DNA of 8,736 nt from positions 610 to 9,345 of the forward strand of contig VAXK01000110.1 in assembly GCA_005885565.1 (NCBI GenBank), in the 5' to 3' direction. This stretch comes from Actinomycetota bacterium (GTDB lineage: Bacteria > Actinomycetota > Thermoleophilia > Gaiellales > Gaiellaceae). Below the pieces are notes generated by a model. It worked only from the letters and a program-made list of their open reading frames with translations, searched no databases and was not told the origin of the DNA. Both the position numbers and the translations under genes were made by a program. This document shows, piece by piece, positions 6,889-8,736 of this stretch. How positions within the stretch are numbered: position 1 is the stretch's first letter; each line of letters starts with the position of its first letter.

Positions 6889-7329
6889 ATGCAGGTAGCG
6901 GTGATCGGGAGCGGCGTCGAGCACGAGGAGCGCGCCGAGGAGGTCGGGCGACTCCTGGCCGAGCGCGGCTGCACCGTCGTCTGCGGCGGCCGCGGCGAGG
7001 TCATGGCCGCGGCGGCGCGCGGCGCGAAGTCGGCCGGCGGGACGACGATCGGGATCCTCCCGGGCGAGACGCACGCCGGCGCGAGCGAGTGGATCGACCA
7101 CGTGGTCGTGACGGGGATCGGCCACGCGCGCAACCTCGCCGTCGTCGCGAGCGGCGAGGCGGTGATCGCGGTCGGCGGTCGATGGGGGACGCTCGCCGAG
7201 ATCGGGCTCGCGCGAACGCTCGACCGGCCCGTCGTGATCCTGGAGCCGGGCTGGGAGGTCGAAGGTGTCGAGCGCGCGGCGACCCCGGAGGAGGCGGTCG
7301 AGCGGGCGCTCTCGCTGGTGGGCTCGTGA
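6889..7329 (+). CDS. TIGR00725 family Rossmann-fold protein (LOG/DprA-related)
   Basis: The 146-residue product matches the small TIGR00725 group, relatives of the LOG/'lysine decarboxylase-like' and DprA/Smf Rossmann proteins. Visible motifs are the N-terminal strand and loop VAVIGSG (3-9), CGGRGEVMAAAARGAK (32-47), HARN (79-82) and VGGRWGTLAEIGLA (95-108), the last corresponding to the PGGxGTxxE nucleotide/phosphoribosyl-binding motif of LOG enzymes. A nucleotide or phosphoribosyl ligand is therefore likely, but the reaction is unknown for this group, and LOG phosphoribohydrolase activity should not be assumed. I chose ATG 6889 because homology begins right after it. The frame stays open upstream to 6841, but those residues are low quality and antisense to the neighbouring signal peptide. 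No clear ribosome binding site precedes it. The stop overlaps the next gene's GTG (GTGA, 7326-7329), placing it first in a three-gene operon. Confidence 0.9.
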   Translation: MQVAVIGSGVEHEERAEEVGRLLAERGCTVVCGGRGEVMAAAARGAKSAGGTTIGILPGETHAGASEWIDHVVVTGIGHARNLAVVASGEAVIAVGGRWGTLAEIGLARTLDRPVVILEPGWEVEGVERAATPEEAVERALSLVGS

Positions 7330-8156
7330 ACGTGCAGCCGCCCGGGACGCAGAAGCCGCGCCGGTTCGTGCCGCGGTTCCACTACGAGCTCCTCGTGTGC
7401 GGGATTCGCGGGCACGAGCTCCTGGGCGTGGACGCCGCCGAGCTGCGGCCGGAGGATGCGGTTTTCGCCCGCGAGGAGGACGGGCTGCGCTGGTACCGGT
7501 GCCTGCGCTGCGACAGCTGGCTTCCGCTCGCGCCCCCGGAGGCGCCGACGCGACGCTTCCCGCCGGCGCGTGAGGAGGTCGAGCTGCCGCTTCGGGGCAA
7601 GGCCCTTCGGGACAAGGTGGTGCTGCGGGTGATCGCGATCGACCGCGCGCTCCACTTCGTGCTGCTCGCGGCGCTGGCGGCTCTCTTGTTGGTCTTCGCG
7701 TCGCACGTGGCCGGTCTCCGGCGGCTGTTCAACCGGGTCGTCGCCGACTACGGCGGGCCGGGCCATGTCCCGAAGCACGGGCTCGCGCACGATCTGGAGC
7801 GGCTCGTCACGCTTCAGGCCGGAACGCTCCGGCTGGTCGCGCTCGTCGCCGCGGCCTACGCCGTGCTCGAGGGGCTCGAGGCGATCGGCCTCTGGTTCAT
7901 GAGGCGGTGGGCGGAGTACCTGACGTTCCTGGCCACGACCGCGCTCCTCCCGCTCGAGGTCTTCGAGCTGACGAAGCGCGTGTCGCCGTTCAAGATCGTC
8001 GCGCTCGTGGTGAATCTCGCCATCGTCGGGTATCTCCTGTGGGCGAAGCGGCTCTTCGGCCTGCGGGGAGGCGCGGCGGCCGAGGAGGCCGCGCGTGCGC
8101 GCGACGTGGGCTGGGAGGCTCTCGAGCGGACGGCGCCGAGGCCGGAGGTCTCGTGA
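7326..8156 (+). CDS. DUF2127 membrane protein with N-terminal zinc-ribbon-like segment
   Basis: The function is unknown. The 276-residue product has a soluble N-terminal part with HYELLVCGIRGHEL and YRCLRCDSW. C25, H30, C59 and C62 are spaced so that they could bind zinc. A conserved-looking ELPLRGKALRDKVVLRVIAIDRALH segment leads into the DUF2127 membrane region with about four helices: 109-127, 168-189, 197-213 and 222-240. The block YAVLEGLEAIGLWFMRRWAEYLTF through LLPLEVFEL is the DUF2127 hallmark as I remember it. The tail after 241 is charged. The GTG start at 7326 overlaps the upstream TGA, and the stop TGA shares its A with the ATG of the next gene, so all three are translationally coupled. 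Placement of the zinc-binding head inside the cell is inference. Confidence 0.88.
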   Translation: MNVQPPGTQKPRRFVPRFHYELLVCGIRGHELLGVDAAELRPEDAVFAREEDGLRWYRCLRCDSWLPLAPPEAPTRRFPPAREEVELPLRGKALRDKVVLRVIAIDRALHFVLLAALAALLLVFASHVAGLRRLFNRVVADYGGPGHVPKHGLAHDLERLVTLQAGTLRLVALVAAAYAVLEGLEAIGLWFMRRWAEYLTFLATTALLPLEVFELTKRVSPFKIVALVVNLAIVGYLLWAKRLFGLRGGAAAEEAARARDVGWEALERTAPRPEVS

Positions 8157-8335
8157 TGGCGCTCGAGCTGCGAGACCGGTGCGAGCGCTGCGGCGCCGCG
8201 CTGGCTCCGGACGGCGAGGCGTACATCTGCAGCTACGAGTGCACGTTCTGTGCCGCATGTGTGGCGGAGTTCGCACACGTGTGCCCGAACTGCGGCGGCG
8301 AGCTCGTACGCCGTCCGAGGCGCAAAGCGCCCTGA
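8156..8335 (+). CDS. DUF1272 small zinc-ribbon protein
   Basis: The 59-residue product begins MALELRDRCERCGAALAP and continues AYICSYECTFCAACV and VCPNCGGELVRRP, which is the DUF1272 family pattern. Eight cysteines (9, 12, 25, 29, 32, 35, 43, 46) form two sets that can bind two zinc ions, probably in a cross-braced ribbon. Homologues are usually about this length, so it is complete. The biochemical role is unknown; the fold suggests nucleic acid or protein contact, but nothing here decides it. The ATG at 8156 shares its first base with the TGA of the DUF2127 gene, making it the last gene of the operon. It follows another putative zinc-binding protein, an association possibly meaningful for a shared pathway. 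Confidence 0.92.
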   Translation: MALELRDRCERCGAALAPDGEAYICSYECTFCAACVAEFAHVCPNCGGELVRRPRRKAP

Positions 8336-8341
8336 CGCGAC

Positions 8342-8355
8342 GCGGACGCGTCCGC
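8342..8355. repeat. 14-base perfect palindrome
   Basis: GCGGACGCGTCCGC reads the same on both strands and starts 6 bases after the DUF1272 stop. It could be part of the transcription end of the operon or a protein binding site. It is the first of three consecutive inverted repeats in the gap before the convergent helicase gene. Confidence 0.45.
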
Positions 8356-8363
8356 CCGGGACA

Positions 8364-8383
8364 GCAGGGGGTCTGACCCCTGC
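8364..8383. repeat. Hairpin with GGGGTCTGACCCC core
   Basis: GCAGGGGGTC (8364-8373) faces GACCCCTGC (8375-8383), complementary except for one extra G. The GGGGTC...GACCCC core resembles short palindromes that I recall as dispersed repeats in some high-GC genomes, so this may be one copy of a genome-wide repeat. Its right arm shares bases 8379-8383 with the following hairpin, so the two cannot both form fully on one strand. Confidence 0.5.
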
Positions 8384-8407
8384 CATGGCCCGGCGGGCCA
8401 TGGCAGG
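8379..8407. terminator. 14-bp perfect hairpin, probable bidirectional terminator between convergent genes
   Basis: CCTGCCATGGCCCG (8379-8392) and CGGGCCATGGCAGG (8394-8407) are perfect reverse complements around a single G, giving a very stable stem. It lies between the ends of the DUF1272 gene (+, ends 8335) and the helicase gene (-, ends 8419), the natural place for a terminator that serves both strands. There is no T-run on either side. A REP-like dispersed repeat is the alternative. Confidence 0.6.
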
Positions 8408-8418
8408 CAACGGCAGGG

Positions 8419-8736
8419 CTAGGACGAGGCGAGCATCCGCTGAAGGAGCGTCAGGGCGCCCGCCTTGTCCAGCGGCTCGTTGAGGTTCCCGCACTTCGGG
8501 GATTGGACGCACGAGGGGCAGCCGCGCTCGCACGGGCAGCCGTCGAGCATCGAGGCGGTGTCGCCGACCCAGCCCTCGAACGCGTCGAAGCCGCGCTCGG
8601 CGATCCCGACGCCGCCGGCGTGGCCGTCGTACACGAAGACCGTGGGACGCCCCGTCTGGAAGTGCAGGTTCGTCGAGAGACCGCCGATGTCCCACCGGTC
8701 GCACATCGCCCACAGCGGCAGGAGCGCGATCATCGC
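8419..8736 (-). CDS. Superfamily 2 helicase, C-terminal DUF1998 (MrfA/SftH-type) domain, 5' end outside window
   Basis: Only the last 105 residues are present; the frame runs off the right edge and stops at TAG 8419-8421. The segment MCDRWDIGGLST, FVYDGHAGGVGIAERGFD and the cysteine cluster GCPCERGCPSCVQSPKCGNLNEPLDKAGAL is the DUF1998 zinc-binding end of large DEAD/DEAH helicases of the COG1205 type. Characterised relatives are Bacillus MrfA (YprA), a helicase needed for repair of mitomycin C lesions whose four C-terminal cysteines matter, and mycobacterial SftH, a 3'-to-5' DNA translocase. The cysteines here appear intact. The full protein is normally around 700-800 residues, so most of it, including the ATPase motifs, is not visible. 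The gene converges on the DUF1272 gene. Specific orthology to MrfA or SftH is not provable from this fragment. Confidence 0.9.
   Translation of the reverse strand, partial: AMIALLPLWAMCDRWDIGGLSTNLHFQTGRPTVFVYDGHAGGVGIAERGFDAFEGWVGDTASMLDGCPCERGCPSCVQSPKCGNLNEPLDKAGALTLLQRMLASS

Noticed and set aside
5661..8276. Open frame of 871 codons on the minus strand across three genes
   Set aside because: It runs antisense to the TIGR00725, DUF2127 and DUF1272 genes and out of frame through the exported protein gene; composition is Arg/Pro-rich and motif-free.
1..8736. Mobile element, phage, CRISPR, defence island or RNA gene
   Set aside because: No transposase, integrase, direct-repeat array, tRNA-like or rRNA-like sequence was seen; gene content is chromosomal housekeeping, repair and conserved hypothetical genes.

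Overview
The window is high-GC bacterial DNA, about 70% G+C by eye, with tightly packed genes and stop/start overlaps. The gene content (Ku with LigD, a DUF2127 protein, a DUF1272 protein and a DUF1998-type helicase) and the codon use suggest an actinobacterium. Class Thermoleophilia (Gaiellales/Solirubrobacterales-like) is my best guess, but it rests on general resemblance and not on a marker gene. No mobile elements, CRISPR arrays, tRNAs or rRNAs were seen.

Layout. 1-184: the 3' end of an acetyl-CoA carboxylase carboxyltransferase alpha gene (+). 185-443: a non-coding gap with three TCCACA-core sites, a strong 11-bp hairpin and further inverted repeats ahead of the next operon. 444-3576: a two-gene non-homologous end-joining operon (+), Ku then LigD. 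The Ku frame is broken by what looks like one missing C near 1037. 3650-6862: a three-gene operon on the minus strand. Its first gene encodes a secreted Cys/His-rich repeat protein of unknown function, followed by a type II NADH dehydrogenase and a GNAT acetyltransferase, with start and stop codons overlapping throughout. 6889-8335: a divergent three-gene operon (+) encoding a TIGR00725/LOG-like Rossmann protein, a membrane protein with a zinc-ribbon-like head and DUF2127, and a small eight-cysteine DUF1272 protein. 8336-8418: a short gap filled with palindromes between convergent genes. 8419-8736: the 3' end of a superfamily 2 helicase of the MrfA/SftH type (-).

How they work together. Ku binds and bridges double-strand breaks, and LigD (phosphoesterase, ligase and polymerase in one chain) processes and seals them. 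The helicase at the right edge belongs to a family linked to DNA repair, but it is a separate transcription unit. The minus-strand operon joins a respiratory-chain enzyme to an exported disulfide-rich protein and an acetyltransferase. The function of that combination is unknown, and the exported protein is the most interesting unexplained gene here. The only visible damage is the Ku frameshift, which may be a sequencing or assembly error.
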